From an uncultured Oscillospiraceae bacterium (GTDB lineage: Bacteria; Bacillota; Clostridia; Oscillospirales; Oscillospiraceae), in NCBI GenBank assembly GCA_947626845.1, contig CANQTW010000010.1:1-64000 (forward strand): DNA of 64,000 bases, in the 5' to 3' direction. The notes under the pieces were generated by a model, which was given only the letters and a program-made list of their open reading frames with translations, searched no databases and was not told where the DNA came from. Each line of letters opens with the position of its first letter. Position 1 is the first letter of the stretch. Shown here piece after piece: positions 16,769-26,376 of the stretch. Both the position numbers and the translations under genes were made by a program.

Positions 16769-17914
16769 ATGGAAAACATTCTGAACATGCTCGATTACAT
16801 TGCCTGGCGCGGGGATATCCCCCTGACCGCCAACGGTTTCAACGAGGCCGACGGGGCGGTGCTGGCCCGCTTTGCCTACATACCGTTTGAATATTTCCAA
16901 ACGCCCCCTACCCAGGGGCTTGTCACGCTCCGCGCCCTGGCGGAGATGTCCCTAAACGACGCGCGGCTGGACCGAGACGGGCGCTGGAAGCTCCGTGACC
17001 GGGAGCTGATGGCCGCCCTGGCCGCCAGCCGCCGCTTCGGGGAGCTGGAGGCCGGCTGGTACTTCAACCGCTTCGACGAGAAGCTGCAGACCCAGTTCTC
17101 CGCCATCACCGTGAAGCTCTCGCCGGACACCTGCCTGCTGGCCTTTCGGGGCACGGACAACACCATCGTGGGCTGGAAGGAGGACCTCAACATGTCCTAC
17201 CTCTGCCCGATCCCCGGCCAGAGGACCGCGGCGGAGTACGCCCAGGCGGTGGCGGAGCGCGTCGGTGGCCGCCTCCTGTTCTGCGGCCACTCCAAGGGCG
17301 GCAACCTGGCCGTCTACGCCGGCGCCTTCTGCGGCCAGGCCGTCCAGGCGCGCCTGGACGCCATCTACAACTACGACGGCCCCGGCTTCTTTGACAATAT
17401 CCTGGAAAGCCCCGGCTACCGCGCCGTCTGCGGACGGATTCACACCTTCATCCCGCAGTTTTCCGTGGTGGGGATGCTCCTGGGCCGCGACGACAGCTCC
17501 GCCGTTGTCCACAGCGCGGAAAACGGCCTCCACCAGCACGATATGTACTCCTGGGAGATTCGCGGCCCCCGCTTCGTCAAGCTGGGCACCGTCACCGGCG
17601 GCAGTAAATTCGTGGACTCCGCCCTCAAGGGCTGGATCGCCCAGATGACGCCGGAGCAGTTCGAGCTGTTCGCCGACGCCATCTACAAGATCATGGAGGA
17701 CACCAACGCCCGCACCCTCCACCAGATGCGCGAGAACCTGGCCGGCACCATCCGTAGCATCGCCCACTCCGTAGGGGACATGGACGAGGCCACCCGCCGC
17801 GCGGTCATCGAGTGCGTCAAGCTCCTGGTCATCAACGCCGGACGCGGCATGAAGGAGGAGCTTATGGAGCGGGGAATCTATGAAAAAAATACAAATTCCC
17901 CCGAAAAATCCTGA
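16769..17914 (+). CDS. DUF2974 (Mbeg1-like) alpha/beta hydrolase
   Basis: A 381-aa protein. The ATG at 16769 follows GGGAGG, and the 45-bp longer frame lacks a site. The N-terminal part (NILNMLDYIAWRGDIPLTAN) and the serine hydrolase elbow FCGHSKGGNLAVYAG (Ser175) are characteristic of DUF2974, a Firmicute family thought to be lipases/esterases; the substrate is not known. It has no signal peptide, so it is probably cytoplasmic. It is the first host gene after the element and may have followed ppdK before the insertion. Confidence 0.88.
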   Translation: MENILNMLDYIAWRGDIPLTANGFNEADGAVLARFAYIPFEYFQTPPTQGLVTLRALAEMSLNDARLDRDGRWKLRDRELMAALAASRRFGELEAGWYFNRFDEKLQTQFSAITVKLSPDTCLLAFRGTDNTIVGWKEDLNMSYLCPIPGQRTAAEYAQAVAERVGGRLLFCGHSKGGNLAVYAGAFCGQAVQARLDAIYNYDGPGFFDNILESPGYRAVCGRIHTFIPQFSVVGMLLGRDDSSAVVHSAENGLHQHDMYSWEIRGPRFVKLGTVTGGSKFVDSALKGWIAQMTPEQFELFADAIYKIMEDTNARTLHQMRENLAGTIRSIAHSVGDMDEATRRAVIECVKLLVINAGRGMKEELMERGIYEKNTNSPEKS

Positions 17915-17922
17915 AAAACCCC

Positions 17923-17951
17923 TTGAAATTCCCGCCGCGTTGTGCTACTAT
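17923..17951 (+). promoter_or_regulatory. Upstream promoter P1 of the S-layer region
   Basis: TTGAAA (17923-17928), 17-bp spacer, TACTAT (17946-17951). The TTATGTAAAC iterons begin at its expected start point. Confidence 0.6.
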
Positions 17952-17955
17952 ACAC

Positions 17956-18018
17956 TTATGTAAACCACATAACTTATGTTAACAAAAGACGTTATGTAAA
18001 CAGAAGAGTTATGTAAAC
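17956..18018. repeat. Four TTATGTAAAC iterons
   Basis: TTATGTAAAC at 17956, TTATGTTAAC at 17974, TTATGTAAAC at 17992 and 18009, with a 17-18 bp period. An inverted fifth copy lies at 18739-18748. They are likely regulator-binding sites for the S-layer transcripts. Confidence 0.75.
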
Positions 18019-18136
18019 ATACCCTTGCGGCCTCCGACGGGGAGCGTCCCAACGGGGGAGGGCAGGGGAGCATACATTATAAAATATATATCTTACCCGC
18101 CCTCTGAAAAATTTCTCCAAAAATGGAAAAAACCAC

Positions 18137-18164
18137 TTGAAACTTCTGATAAAACGTGTAAAAT
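18137..18164 (+). promoter_or_regulatory. Promoter P2 of the S-layer region
   Basis: TTGAAA (18137-18142), 16-bp spacer, TAAAAT (18159-18164). The surrounding 17915-18395 has no gene. Confidence 0.55.
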
Positions 18165-18395
18165 GGAGTCAAGGTGAGGGTAGTTGAACCCGCGTCGCTC
18201 CACGCGGCCCCCTGATTCGGGGGAGGAATGACGGAAAAAAGGGAAAGTAATTAGCTTTTTGGAGAAAAATTCAAAAAAATAGTTTTTAATATTTCTGTAA
18301 CATCTGCCTCGAAAAGTCTCAAAACCCTTGCGCCGCAAGGGTTTTGGGGTTTTCGACGGAGCGATTTTTATTGGCGTCCATTTTCTTCAAAAATG

Positions 18396-18424
18396 TTGAC
18401 ATTGGCCGCGCTATGTGCTAAAAT
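18396..18424 (+). promoter_or_regulatory. Main promoter P3 of the S-layer gene
   Basis: TTGACA (18396-18401), 17-bp spacer, TAAAAT (18419-18424). It leaves a leader of about 385 nt with inverted repeats (GTACGGCG at 18545 / CGCCGTAC at 18586), consistent with a long stabilising leader of an abundant surface protein. Confidence 0.75.
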
Positions 18425-18815
18425 GGCCTTAATTCCGTGGGAAGGTTATGCGCATACCCCCCTCCCCGGAAGGCGTTCTCCGCGACAGGGTCGATTGGAA
18501 CCGGGAGGCGAAAGCCGAATGGGGACAGTCTTCATTATGTAAGTGTACGGCGGAGGAGCATGGAACCGCCCAACCTTGTTCCTTCGCCGTACTCCTCCTT
18601 TGGGAAAACTTTTCACGAATATTTCTCAAAGAAGTGCGGAACAAACGCGAAACGCGCCCCGTCTAAAGGGTGTTCAAGGGCAAAAGCCATCGCCGCATGG
18701 CGACGACGATGTAAAAGGCCGACCGGCTCCGGTCCGGCGTTTACATAAACAAATGTCCGGTTCATGTAACGGACGAAAATCTCATCAACAATTTTTATTA
18801 AGGAGGAAACACTAC

Positions 18816-21800
18816 ATGAAGACTCTGAAGAAGACCCTGTGCCTGGTCTTGGCGGTAGTCATGGTAGTCGGCGTTCTTGTCTTGCCTGCCAACGCGGCGA
18901 CAACGACAGCTGCGGACACCGAAGCCACGGCGGCCTTCGATACCCTGAACGAGTACGGTGTCATGAACGGCGTGGACGCCAACAACAAGCCCGCGCTGGA
19001 CAAGAACATCAACCGTCAGGATATGGCTGCCATTGTCTACCGTATCATGACGGGCGACACGGAGAACAAGTACGTAGGCAACTACGTCGGTTCCGCCGCC
19101 AAATTCGCGGACAGCGCCACGTTTGCCACATGGGCAAAGGGCTACATCGGCTATGTCCGCAACCAGGGCATCTTTGTCGGCGATGAGAAGGGCAACTTCA
19201 AGCCCACCGACAACATCACCGGCGACGAGGTCCTGACGGTCCTGCTCCGCTGCATCGGCTACGGCCAGAACGGTGAGTTCACCGGCGCCTACTGGGCGGA
19301 GAACGCCGAGACCCTGGCCACCCAGATCCATCTGTTCGGCGGCACTAAGCGGTATTCCGTTAAGGCCGACATGTCCCAGGTCATCAACCGCGGCACCGTG
19401 GCCAAGCTGACCAGCAACGCTGTTGACTGCCCCATGGTGACCTACTACAACGGTGCCTACAGCGACAGCACTGTTGATGGCCGTCCCGTGGCCCCCAATA
19501 CCGCGGATGCCAAGACCAATCTCCCTCTGATCAACACCGGCAGCGAAGCTGGTAAGCTTGACTCTGATGATTGGGCTGTTCCCAGCCAGACCTTCACTTC
19601 CTATGTCTACTTCAACTATCCTCAGACCAAGGTTGCGACCTCCACTGAGACCAGCCTGAAGCCTGTGAAGGAGTACTATCACGCCATTACCCAGTGCGAT
19701 CTGGCTGACGATCTCGGCCTGACCAAGGAGACTGAGTTTACCGTCTATGTCAACGGCGAGGTGAATAAGACCACCATCAAGGTCGATCCTCTGAACACCG
19801 CCGCTGAGATCGGCGCTCAGGGCCGTCACACCCTCGTATATGATCTGGTGGAAGATGACAAGAACACTCCCGATACCATCATCTACATCGACACCCTTCT
19901 GGCCGAAGTCACCGACGTAACCAAGGCCACCTTTGACCGCAACAACCACCTTGAGGACCCCGCTACGCTGACTCTGGACGTGTACACTCAGGGCACGGCG
20001 CAGAAGGCAGTGCTTGTGAGCAGTGACAGCAAGGACTACGAATATGCCGTGGGCGACATGCTTCTGGTGAAATACATCCAGAACGGTATTTCTTCCAGCA
20101 CCAATGACGTCTCCGGCGCTTCTGCTGAGGCCAAGGTAATCCTGGGCTCAGATGACAGGGGCAGAGGCAAGAACGTTGAGGTTCTCGGTCTTGCCACCTC
20201 TACTGTAGCCGCTCAGACCGTCATCTATCACAACCAGAACAAGCACGATGTTGGCGGCACCGTTTACGCCGACAACAACCGCTATCATCTTGACGGCGCC
20301 GGTGCTGTTGCTGGTACTTACACCTGGTACTTCGACAACAGCCCTGAGGGCAAGAACCTGATCGGCTCCAAGCAGATCGCCACTTCCTATGCTTATGGCG
20401 TCATCACCCGCATCTGGGCCGAGATTGTTGACCGCGGCGATACCAAGGTGAAGGCCGAGGTCGTATACATGGACGGAGCCACCGCCACCATCGAGGTTGG
20501 TAATATTGTCTACTATAAGGGCTCTGCTGTTAATACTGCTATCGGTAACGATGATACTAACATCGACGGCGGTATCGCGACTTATACCAATGAGGCGAGT
20601 AGCACTAAGCCCCTGATGAAGAAGAGCGGCACGAATGATGCCTCAAATAACGGAATCGTCTACGTGTCCAACAGCTGGCAGGATAACTTGGCTGCTGATA
20701 AGGCTGCTGCTGGAGCAACCGACTACGCCGGCATACTGAACGATCATCTGTTCAAGTTCATCCCCTCCGGCAGCAAGATTAACCTTGTCGAGGTTGCTGG
20801 CAATAACACCGCAGCAACCATTGATGCGGACCATGGCGTGCTGACCGGCCTGAAGTTTGACGGCATGGGCAACGCCACTACCGACATTCTGAAGGGCCGC
20901 GCCACCAACAGTAACACTGGTACTGTTGAGGTCGATGGCAACACTGTGTTCCTTGTCCGCAGCGGCAACGGCTCCACCGTCCCCTACACCTGGAAGACCT
21001 ACGTGGGCTTCAAGAACATTGTTGATTTCGATAGCGGCGAGGTCGACTACGTGAACACCGACAAGGACGATGCGGCTGAGTTTGTGTACATTACCGCTTC
21101 TGCTACGACCTCCGCCGACGCTGGTGAGCACATCTTCGTTTCCACTGCCAACAACAAGACTGACGAGGGCGCCAGCAGCTGGAAGCTCGACTACAGCTAT
21201 GACACCACAAACGGGGTCTACACTGTCAATGGCTGGCTGGATGGCAAAGAAGGTTCTGTCAAGGTCAAGGATGCAGGCATTGTTGCTAACTTCATCACTG
21301 GACAGACCGGCTTCAACGCTTGGCTCGTCACCATTACTAACGGCTATGTGACCGACATTGATGGTACAAACGTGACCCACGCTAACAAGCCTATTACGGA
21401 TTCTGCCAGTACTGAGTACACAACAGGCGTTGAGCTCGATCAGACCAACGGTATGAACACCCCTGTTCCCGATATGTACAAGGGTCAGAGCGTCATCGTC
21501 CACACTGTCAGCACCGCCGCAACTCTTGGCAGCGATACTGTTAAGCTTAATGGCGTGACTGGAACCTTCACCTATGACGGCAATCCTGTCTACGGCAACT
21601 GGAGCGACCTGAAGAAGGAGGACACCGTGGCTGTCTTCGTGTATGACACCGACACCAAGGCTATCTCCCAGGCTTACATCTTCAGGGCCGCCAGCGGTAG
21701 TAGCTATGCTCCTGGCGAAAGTGAGGCTACTGGCTCGCTTGAGTTCGAGAAATCTTCGGCCAGTGCTTCAGCTACTAGCGGCAGCGACGAGATTACTGTC

Positions 21801-22064
21801 TCTGGTCTTACTCTGAAGGGTAGCGATGACTATGAGAATGATGTGACCACCATTACCGCAACTATCGAGAGATTTGATAGAGGCTATTTTGCGTGGGGCA
21901 CTGCTACCGCAGATGATGTGACGGCATCCAGCTCCGGTGGAGCTCTTACCACGCTCACTGCAAGCTCCGAGCTTCAGCCCGGTGAGTACAGACTGACCAT
22001 CACTGCGACATCCGCTGACAAAGAAGTCACCGCGACTGTTCAGCTTTCCTTCACCGTTTCCTAA
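18816..22064 (+). CDS. S-layer-type secreted protein with N-terminal SLH domains
   Basis: A 1082-aa exported protein. The start at 18816 (AGGAGG at 18801) gives a classical signal peptide MKTLKKTLCLVLAVVMVVGV ending ANA; the frame is open further upstream, but that part is leader. SLH-type repeats lie at about 30-210 (LNEYGVMNGVD, FADSATFATWAKGYIGYVRN, FKPTDNITGDEVLTVLLRCI). The rest is Thr/Asn/Asp-rich, Cys-free and beta-rich, ending in an Ig-like fold. Codon use is strongly biased towards a few codons, as for very abundant proteins. Three promoters and iterons lie upstream. Likely a main surface-layer subunit. Confidence 0.85.
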   Translation: MKTLKKTLCLVLAVVMVVGVLVLPANAATTTAADTEATAAFDTLNEYGVMNGVDANNKPALDKNINRQDMAAIVYRIMTGDTENKYVGNYVGSAAKFADSATFATWAKGYIGYVRNQGIFVGDEKGNFKPTDNITGDEVLTVLLRCIGYGQNGEFTGAYWAENAETLATQIHLFGGTKRYSVKADMSQVINRGTVAKLTSNAVDCPMVTYYNGAYSDSTVDGRPVAPNTADAKTNLPLINTGSEAGKLDSDDWAVPSQTFTSYVYFNYPQTKVATSTETSLKPVKEYYHAITQCDLADDLGLTKETEFTVYVNGEVNKTTIKVDPLNTAAEIGAQGRHTLVYDLVEDDKNTPDTIIYIDTLLAEVTDVTKATFDRNNHLEDPATLTLDVYTQGTAQKAVLVSSDSKDYEYAVGDMLLVKYIQNGISSSTNDVSGASAEAKVILGSDDRGRGKNVEVLGLATSTVAAQTVIYHNQNKHDVGGTVYADNNRYHLDGAGAVAGTYTWYFDNSPEGKNLIGSKQIATSYAYGVITRIWAEIVDRGDTKVKAEVVYMDGATATIEVGNIVYYKGSAVNTAIGNDDTNIDGGIATYTNEASSTKPLMKKSGTNDASNNGIVYVSNSWQDNLAADKAAAGATDYAGILNDHLFKFIPSGSKINLVEVAGNNTAATIDADHGVLTGLKFDGMGNATTDILKGRATNSNTGTVEVDGNTVFLVRSGNGSTVPYTWKTYVGFKNIVDFDSGEVDYVNTDKDDAAEFVYITASATTSADAGEHIFVSTANNKTDEGASSWKLDYSYDTTNGVYTVNGWLDGKEGSVKVKDAGIVANFITGQTGFNAWLVTITNGYVTDIDGTNVTHANKPITDSASTEYTTGVELDQTNGMNTPVPDMYKGQSVIVHTVSTAATLGSDTVKLNGVTGTFTYDGNPVYGNWSDLKKEDTVAVFVYDTDTKAISQAYIFRAASGSSYAPGESEATGSLEFEKSSASASATSGSDEITVSGLTLKGSDDYENDVTTITATIERFDRGYFAWGTATADDVTASSSGGALTTLTASSELQPGEYRLTITATSADKEVTATVQLSFTVS

Positions 22065-22098
22065 TCCCCCGCATCCCCTGAAAACTTAACAGCTTTCA

Positions 22099-22131
22099 AA
22101 GCCCCGCGGCACCGCCGCGGGGCTTCTTTTT
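22099..22131 (+). terminator. Terminator of the S-layer gene
   Basis: AGCCCCGCGGC-ACC-GCCGCGGGGCT followed by CTTTTT. Confidence 0.9.
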
Positions 22132-22145
22132 CACTCCTTATTCCC

Positions 22146-23297
22146 TCACCGGCTGCAGCGGCGCTTCACGTACGCCAGCAGGGCTTCCTTTTCGTTGGGA
22201 AGCTCCCCATCGGTGACGGCCAGGGCCAGGGCCAAAAGGGCCTGGGCGATGGCCTCACGCTCCAGGCCCAGCGCGTTAAGGTCAGACCCCTTGACGGCCA
22301 GGTCTTTGGGGCGGGTGTATTGGCGCTCCTCCGCCAGCTCCCTCGCCCGCCCGTATACGCCGCGGGCGGCGCAGGCGGCCAGCACAGGCCGCACGTCCCG
22401 ACGCGCCAGGGCGCGGCGGATATCCCTGTCCGCCGGCTCCTCGGCAAGCTCCTCCAGGGCCGCCCACGCCTCCCGTGCCAGCTTCGCCTCTCTGGCGGGG
22501 GCGCGTAAGGCCCGCAGAAAGTCCCCCGCGTCCCCTGTGCCGCCGGCCTGACGGACCAGCAGGGCAAAAACAGCCGTCCGCAGCTCCTCCGGGATATCAG
22601 CAAGCACGCCGGCGTCGATTTTGCTGTTTTCAGTCATAAACCGCCGCAAAAGGCCATAGTCTATCATCAGCGCCGCCGCTTGGGGCCGCGGGGACCGGAG
22701 CGTCTTTTGCAGCTCCGCCAGCACCCGCTCCGCGGACAGCTTCTCCGTCAGAGGCGCCAGACGGCGCAGGGCGGCCAGGGAGTCGGGGTCAATGGCAAAT
22801 CCCAGGGCGGCGGAAAAACGCACGGCACGGAGCATTCTGAGGGCGTCCTCGGCGAATCTGCGCTCCGGCTCCCCCACACAGCGGATCACGCCGCGGGCCA
22901 GGTCCTCCCGGCCCCCGAACAGGTCCACGATCCGCCCCTGCCCGTCCATGGCCATGGCGTTCACCGTGAAGTCCCGGCGGCTCAGGTCCTCCCGGAGGTC
23001 GGAGACAAACTCCACGTTCTCCGGCCTGCGGCCATTCAGATACGGCCCGTCCCGCCGGAAGGTGGTGACCTCCGCCCGGCCCCCCGGCAGCAGGACGGTG
23101 ACGGTGCCGTATTTCAGGCCGGTGGGGACGGTCCTTTCAAAAAGCGCCGCCACCTCGCCGCAGGAGGCCGAGGCGGCCACGTCCCAGTCGTGGGGCGTGC
23201 GGCCCATCAGCGTGTCCCGGACACAGCCGCCCACGGCGTAGGCGGAAAAGCCCGCGCCGGTCAGGCGTCTGAGGATCTCCAGTATATACTCCGGCAC
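22146..23297 (-). CDS. cca: CCA tRNA nucleotidyltransferase
   Basis: A 383-aa class II nucleotidyltransferase that adds or repairs the CCA end of tRNAs in the cytoplasm. GTG start at 23297 after AAAGGAGGG. Visible: GGCVRD (residues 23-28), metal-binding DWD (37-39), RRDFTVNAMAM (about 108-118) and ERRFAEDALRMLRAVRFSA, followed by the helical C-terminal region. It is divergent from murC. Without an HD domain it fits a plain CCA-adding or poly(A)-type enzyme; cca is the more likely role in Firmicutes. Confidence 0.92.
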   Translation of the reverse strand: MPEYILEILRRLTGAGFSAYAVGGCVRDTLMGRTPHDWDVAASASCGEVAALFERTVPTGLKYGTVTVLLPGGRAEVTTFRRDGPYLNGRRPENVEFVSDLREDLSRRDFTVNAMAMDGQGRIVDLFGGREDLARGVIRCVGEPERRFAEDALRMLRAVRFSAALGFAIDPDSLAALRRLAPLTEKLSAERVLAELQKTLRSPRPQAAALMIDYGLLRRFMTENSKIDAGVLADIPEELRTAVFALLVRQAGGTGDAGDFLRALRAPAREAKLAREAWAALEELAEEPADRDIRRALARRDVRPVLAACAARGVYGRARELAEERQYTRPKDLAVKGSDLNALGLEREAIAQALLALALAVTDGELPNEKEALLAYVKRRCSR

Positions 23298-23396
23298 GTC
23301 TGCGCCCTCCTTTGGAATCCGTGAACGGGAAGCCCTGGGGATCGCCGGACAAATTGACCGTCCGGCGGATCAATTCAGAGATTTTCTAATTATCTG

Positions 23397-23425
23397 TTGT
23401 ATTCTTCCCTCAATTGTATTATAAT
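23397..23425 (+). promoter_or_regulatory. murC promoter
   Basis: TTGTAT (23397-23402), 17-bp spacer, TATAAT (23420-23425). Confidence 0.65.
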
Positions 23426-23467
23426 TACCTTGTATGGCAATTTCAATCTTTTTTATCAGGTGCATGT

Positions 23468-24847
23468 ATGGACAGAATTTCCGAGCTTGAAAAGCTTATC
23501 CTTGAGAAGCGCCGCTGCCACCTTATCGGCATCGGCGGCGTCTCCATGTCGCCCCTGGCCAAGGTGCTCTTTGACCGGGGCGTGCCGGTCACCGGATCGG
23601 ATATCAACGAGAGCGAGACGGTGCGGCAGCTGCGGGAGCAGGGCATCACGGTGTTCATCGGCCACAGGAGCGAAAACGTCACCGGCGCGGCCTTTGTCAT
23701 CCGCACAGCCGCCGCCAGGGACGATAACCCCGAAATCGAGTACGCCAGGGACAACGGCATCCCCGTTTTTGAACGGGCCGAGGCGTGGGGGTGCATCATG
23801 CGCCACTACAAAAACGCCCTGTGCATCTCCGGCACCCATGGGAAGACTACCACCACCTCCATGTGTACCCATATCCTGATGGCCGCCAGGATGGACCCCA
23901 CCGTGATGATCGGCGGCACCCTGGCCCTCCTGCACTCCGGCTACCGGGTAGGCAAGGGGGACACCATCGTTCTGGAGTCCTGCGAATATTACGACTCCTT
24001 CCTCAGCTTCTTCCCCACCCTGGCCGTGATCCTGGACATCGAGGCCGACCATCTGGACTATTTCAAGGACCTGGAGGATGTGAAAAAGTCCTTCCGCAAG
24101 TTCGCCCAGCTGGTCCCCAGCGGCTCCGGCGTGGTGATCGCCAACATCGACGATGAGAACACCATGGACGCCATCGACGGCATCCGCCGCCGGGTGGTGA
24201 CCTTCGGCTTCTCTCCCCTGGCGGATATTCGGGCGAAAAATCTCCGGTGGGAGAACGGCGTCGGCGAGTTTGACGTGGTCTACAAGATGAAAACCTACTG
24301 CCACATAAAGCTCAACGTGCCGGGACTCCACAACGTAAAAAACGCCCTGGCCGCCGCGGCGGCGGCCATAGAGCTGGGCATCCCCGGCGAGGCCGTGTCC
24401 CGCGGGCTTGCCGCCTTCCAGGGGGCCGTCCGGCGCTTTGAGTACAAGGGCGAGGTCAACGGGGCGCGGGTCTACGATGACTATTCCCACCACCCTGGGG
24501 AGCTGAAGGCCCTGCTGGACACCGTGCGCCAGATAAGCTCCGGGCGGGTGATCCTGGCCTTCCAGCCCCACACCTACTCCCGCACCAAAGCCCTGTTTGA
24601 TGACTTCGCCAGGGAGCTCTCCCGCGCGGACAAGGTGTATCTGGCGGAAATCTACGCGGCGCGGGAGCGGAACACCATCGGCATCTCCTCCGCGGACCTG
24701 GCCGCCGCCATCCCCGGCGCCGTCTTCTGCCCCACCCTTGACGAGCTCGCCGGCTGTCTCCGCCGCGAGGCCCATCCGGGAGATGTGATCCTGACCGTGG
24801 GCGCGGGGAATATCTATACCGTGTGCGGCAAGCTGATCGACGGGTAA
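23468..24847 (+). CDS. murC: UDP-N-acetylmuramate--L-alanine ligase
   Basis: A 459-aa cytoplasmic ligase of peptidoglycan synthesis that joins L-Ala to UDP-MurNAc using ATP. The ATG at 23468 is chosen as it places the HLIGIGGVSMSPLAK nucleotide fold at the N-terminus. The ATP site SGTHGKTTTTSM is at about 121-132, the central YYDSFLSFFPTLAVILDIEA-type domain follows, and YDDYSHHPGELKALL with FQPHTYSR marks the C-terminal Rossmann fold. It is a single-gene unit here, not in a dcw cluster. Confidence 0.94.
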   Translation: MDRISELEKLILEKRRCHLIGIGGVSMSPLAKVLFDRGVPVTGSDINESETVRQLREQGITVFIGHRSENVTGAAFVIRTAAARDDNPEIEYARDNGIPVFERAEAWGCIMRHYKNALCISGTHGKTTTTSMCTHILMAARMDPTVMIGGTLALLHSGYRVGKGDTIVLESCEYYDSFLSFFPTLAVILDIEADHLDYFKDLEDVKKSFRKFAQLVPSGSGVVIANIDDENTMDAIDGIRRRVVTFGFSPLADIRAKNLRWENGVGEFDVVYKMKTYCHIKLNVPGLHNVKNALAAAAAAIELGIPGEAVSRGLAAFQGAVRRFEYKGEVNGARVYDDYSHHPGELKALLDTVRQISSGRVILAFQPHTYSRTKALFDDFARELSRADKVYLAEIYAARERNTIGISSADLAAAIPGAVFCPTLDELAGCLRREAHPGDVILTVGAGNIYTVCGKLIDG

Positions 24848-24887
24848 AACCGCCTATAAGCGCCAATACCATTAAAAGCATAAACGT

Positions 24888-24916
24888 AAAGAGCGCCCCG
24901 CGGGGCGCTCTTTTGT
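24888..24916. terminator. Bidirectional terminator between murC and the exporter genes
   Basis: AAAGAGCGCCCCG/CGGGGCGCTCTTTT between convergent genes. Confidence 0.85.
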
Positions 24917-24919
24917 GTC

Positions 24920-25360
24920 TTATTTCGCTTTTTTCCTTCCGGCAAAGACCCTGTTGGGGATCTCCAGCATCAGGACGATACCCAAAACGATGGCCACGGC
25001 CACCCGCACGGCGGTGAAGCCGCGGGTCAGGGCCTCGGAGGTGTTGTTCATGATGAGGTAGTAGGCCGTCCAGTAGACCCCCGCGCCGGGGACCAGCGGG
25101 ATGATGCCGGCGATAAGAAACACGGTCACGGGGCATTTTCTCCATACCGCCGAGACGCGGGAGGACAGGGTAACTACCATCGTCGCCAGGAAGGTGGCCT
25201 CCGTCTGGGACAGGCCCAGCCGCATCAAAAGCTCCACCAGGAAGAACCCCAGCCCGCCGATGACGGCGCACAGGGGATAAAAGCGGGGCGGCACGTCAAA
25301 TATGAGGGCAAAGGCCACGGTGCCTACGGCGGCGGCCAGGAAGTGGATCAACAGCGTCAC
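24920..25360 (-). CDS. Threonine/serine exporter family, small subunit (DUF3815 type)
   Basis: A 146-aa integral membrane protein. GTG start at 25360 overlaps the stop of the upstream gene by GTGA, indicating coupling. It has four to five transmembrane helices and the family core FLIAGIIPLVPGAGVYWTAY. In this family the DUF1212 and DUF3815 halves together equal the single-chain ThrE exporter of Corynebacterium, which exports threonine and serine. The real substrate here is not known. Confidence 0.85.
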   Translation of the reverse strand: MTLLIHFLAAAVGTVAFALIFDVPPRFYPLCAVIGGLGFFLVELLMRLGLSQTEATFLATMVVTLSSRVSAVWRKCPVTVFLIAGIIPLVPGAGVYWTAYYLIMNNTSEALTRGFTAVRVAVAIVLGIVLMLEIPNRVFAGRKKAK

Positions 25361-26154
25361 AGCAGCACACCTCCCGAAATATGGCGGTAGACCGTGAACA
25401 CCACGCCCACGCCTACGGCGATGCACAGGAAGACCAGAAGGGCGTCCAGGAGCCGCACCGCGCCGGAGATATAGTCGCCGTCGGCGATGTCCCGGATGCC
25501 GTTGGTAAAGGCCAGCCCCGGCACCAGCGGGATGATGCCGCCGATGACCATGTGGCTCAGGTCCTGGCCAAAGCCGGCCTTGTAGCACAGGAGGCACACC
25601 ACCGTGGCCAGCGCCCCGCCGATGAGGTTGCCGGAGATTTTGGACATGTGCGGCGCGGAAACGTAGAGCACGAAGGCGTAAAGCAGGAAGCCCGCCAGGC
25701 AGGACGCCGCGCAGTCCGCCGGCCCGCCGCCAAACATACAGCAGAAGGCCGCGGAGCCCAGTCCCGCCGAGAGGATCTGGAGCCATTTGGGCGGTTCGGG
25801 GATGTTCCGGATGCGCTCCAGCTCCCGCTTGACCTCCGGCAGGGTGTACTTCCCCTGCTCGATCTGGCGGGACATCTGGTTGATGGCCACCACCTTGGAC
25901 AGCCGCGCCCCGGTGACGCGGCTCTGCTTCACCTTGGCGAAATGGCCCTTTTCCGTGGTACCCGTGGCAAAAAGGCCGTTTGCCAGCACGAAAAATTCCT
26001 CGTGGCTCTCGTCCACGCCGAAATACGCGCAGATCCGCCGCATGGTCTCCTCCACCCGAAAGATCTCGGCGCCGGATTCCAGCAGGATATGCCCCGCGTC
26101 CACCGCCGTCTCCAGTACCTCGTCCATGGAGTTTTTCACTCTCTCGCCCCCCAT
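25357..26154 (-). CDS. Threonine/serine exporter family, large subunit (DUF1212 type)
   Basis: A 265-aa protein with a soluble N-terminal domain (MDEVLETAVDAGHILLESGA, then EIFRVEETMRRICAYFGVD) and a C-terminal membrane region containing GGIIPLVPGLAFTNGIRD. Start 26154 is the longest; GTG 26139 or ATG 26127 are alternatives. It forms a two-gene unit with the DUF3815 subunit. Expected role: proton-driven amino-acid efflux across the inner membrane. Confidence 0.86.
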   Translation of the reverse strand: MGGERVKNSMDEVLETAVDAGHILLESGAEIFRVEETMRRICAYFGVDESHEEFFVLANGLFATGTTEKGHFAKVKQSRVTGARLSKVVAINQMSRQIEQGKYTLPEVKRELERIRNIPEPPKWLQILSAGLGSAAFCCMFGGGPADCAASCLAGFLLYAFVLYVSAPHMSKISGNLIGGALATVVCLLCYKAGFGQDLSHMVIGGIIPLVPGLAFTNGIRDIADGDYISGAVRLLDALLVFLCIAVGVGVVFTVYRHISGGVLL

Positions 26155-26190
26155 CGCCCAAAGAATACCACACTACATCATAAATATCAA

Positions 26191-26372
26191 TCGATATTTT
26201 TCGCGAGGACATGCGCCTTGCAAAAAATCCCTTATGTTTTGCGGAGTGTGCGGCCCTCCGGGCCGAGCGTGCAGCAAAACAGCAGGGGCCCCGGAGCGAA
26301 ATTACAATTTCGCTCCGGGGTCCCGCACGTTTCCCTATTGGCATTGAAAGCCCCGAAGGGCTTTCAAGCCAG
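26191..26372 (+). repeat. Interspersed hairpin repeat, copy 1
   Basis: Fills most of the 26155-26376 gap. Order: ACATGCGCC hairpin module, TGTTTTGCGGAGTGTGCGG ... GCGTGCAGCAAAACAGCAG, a long hairpin GGACCCCGGAGCGAAATT-type, CCGCACGTTTCCC, and a terminal GAAAGCCC/GGGCTTTC stem. Confidence 0.7.
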
Positions 26373-26376
26373 TTTC

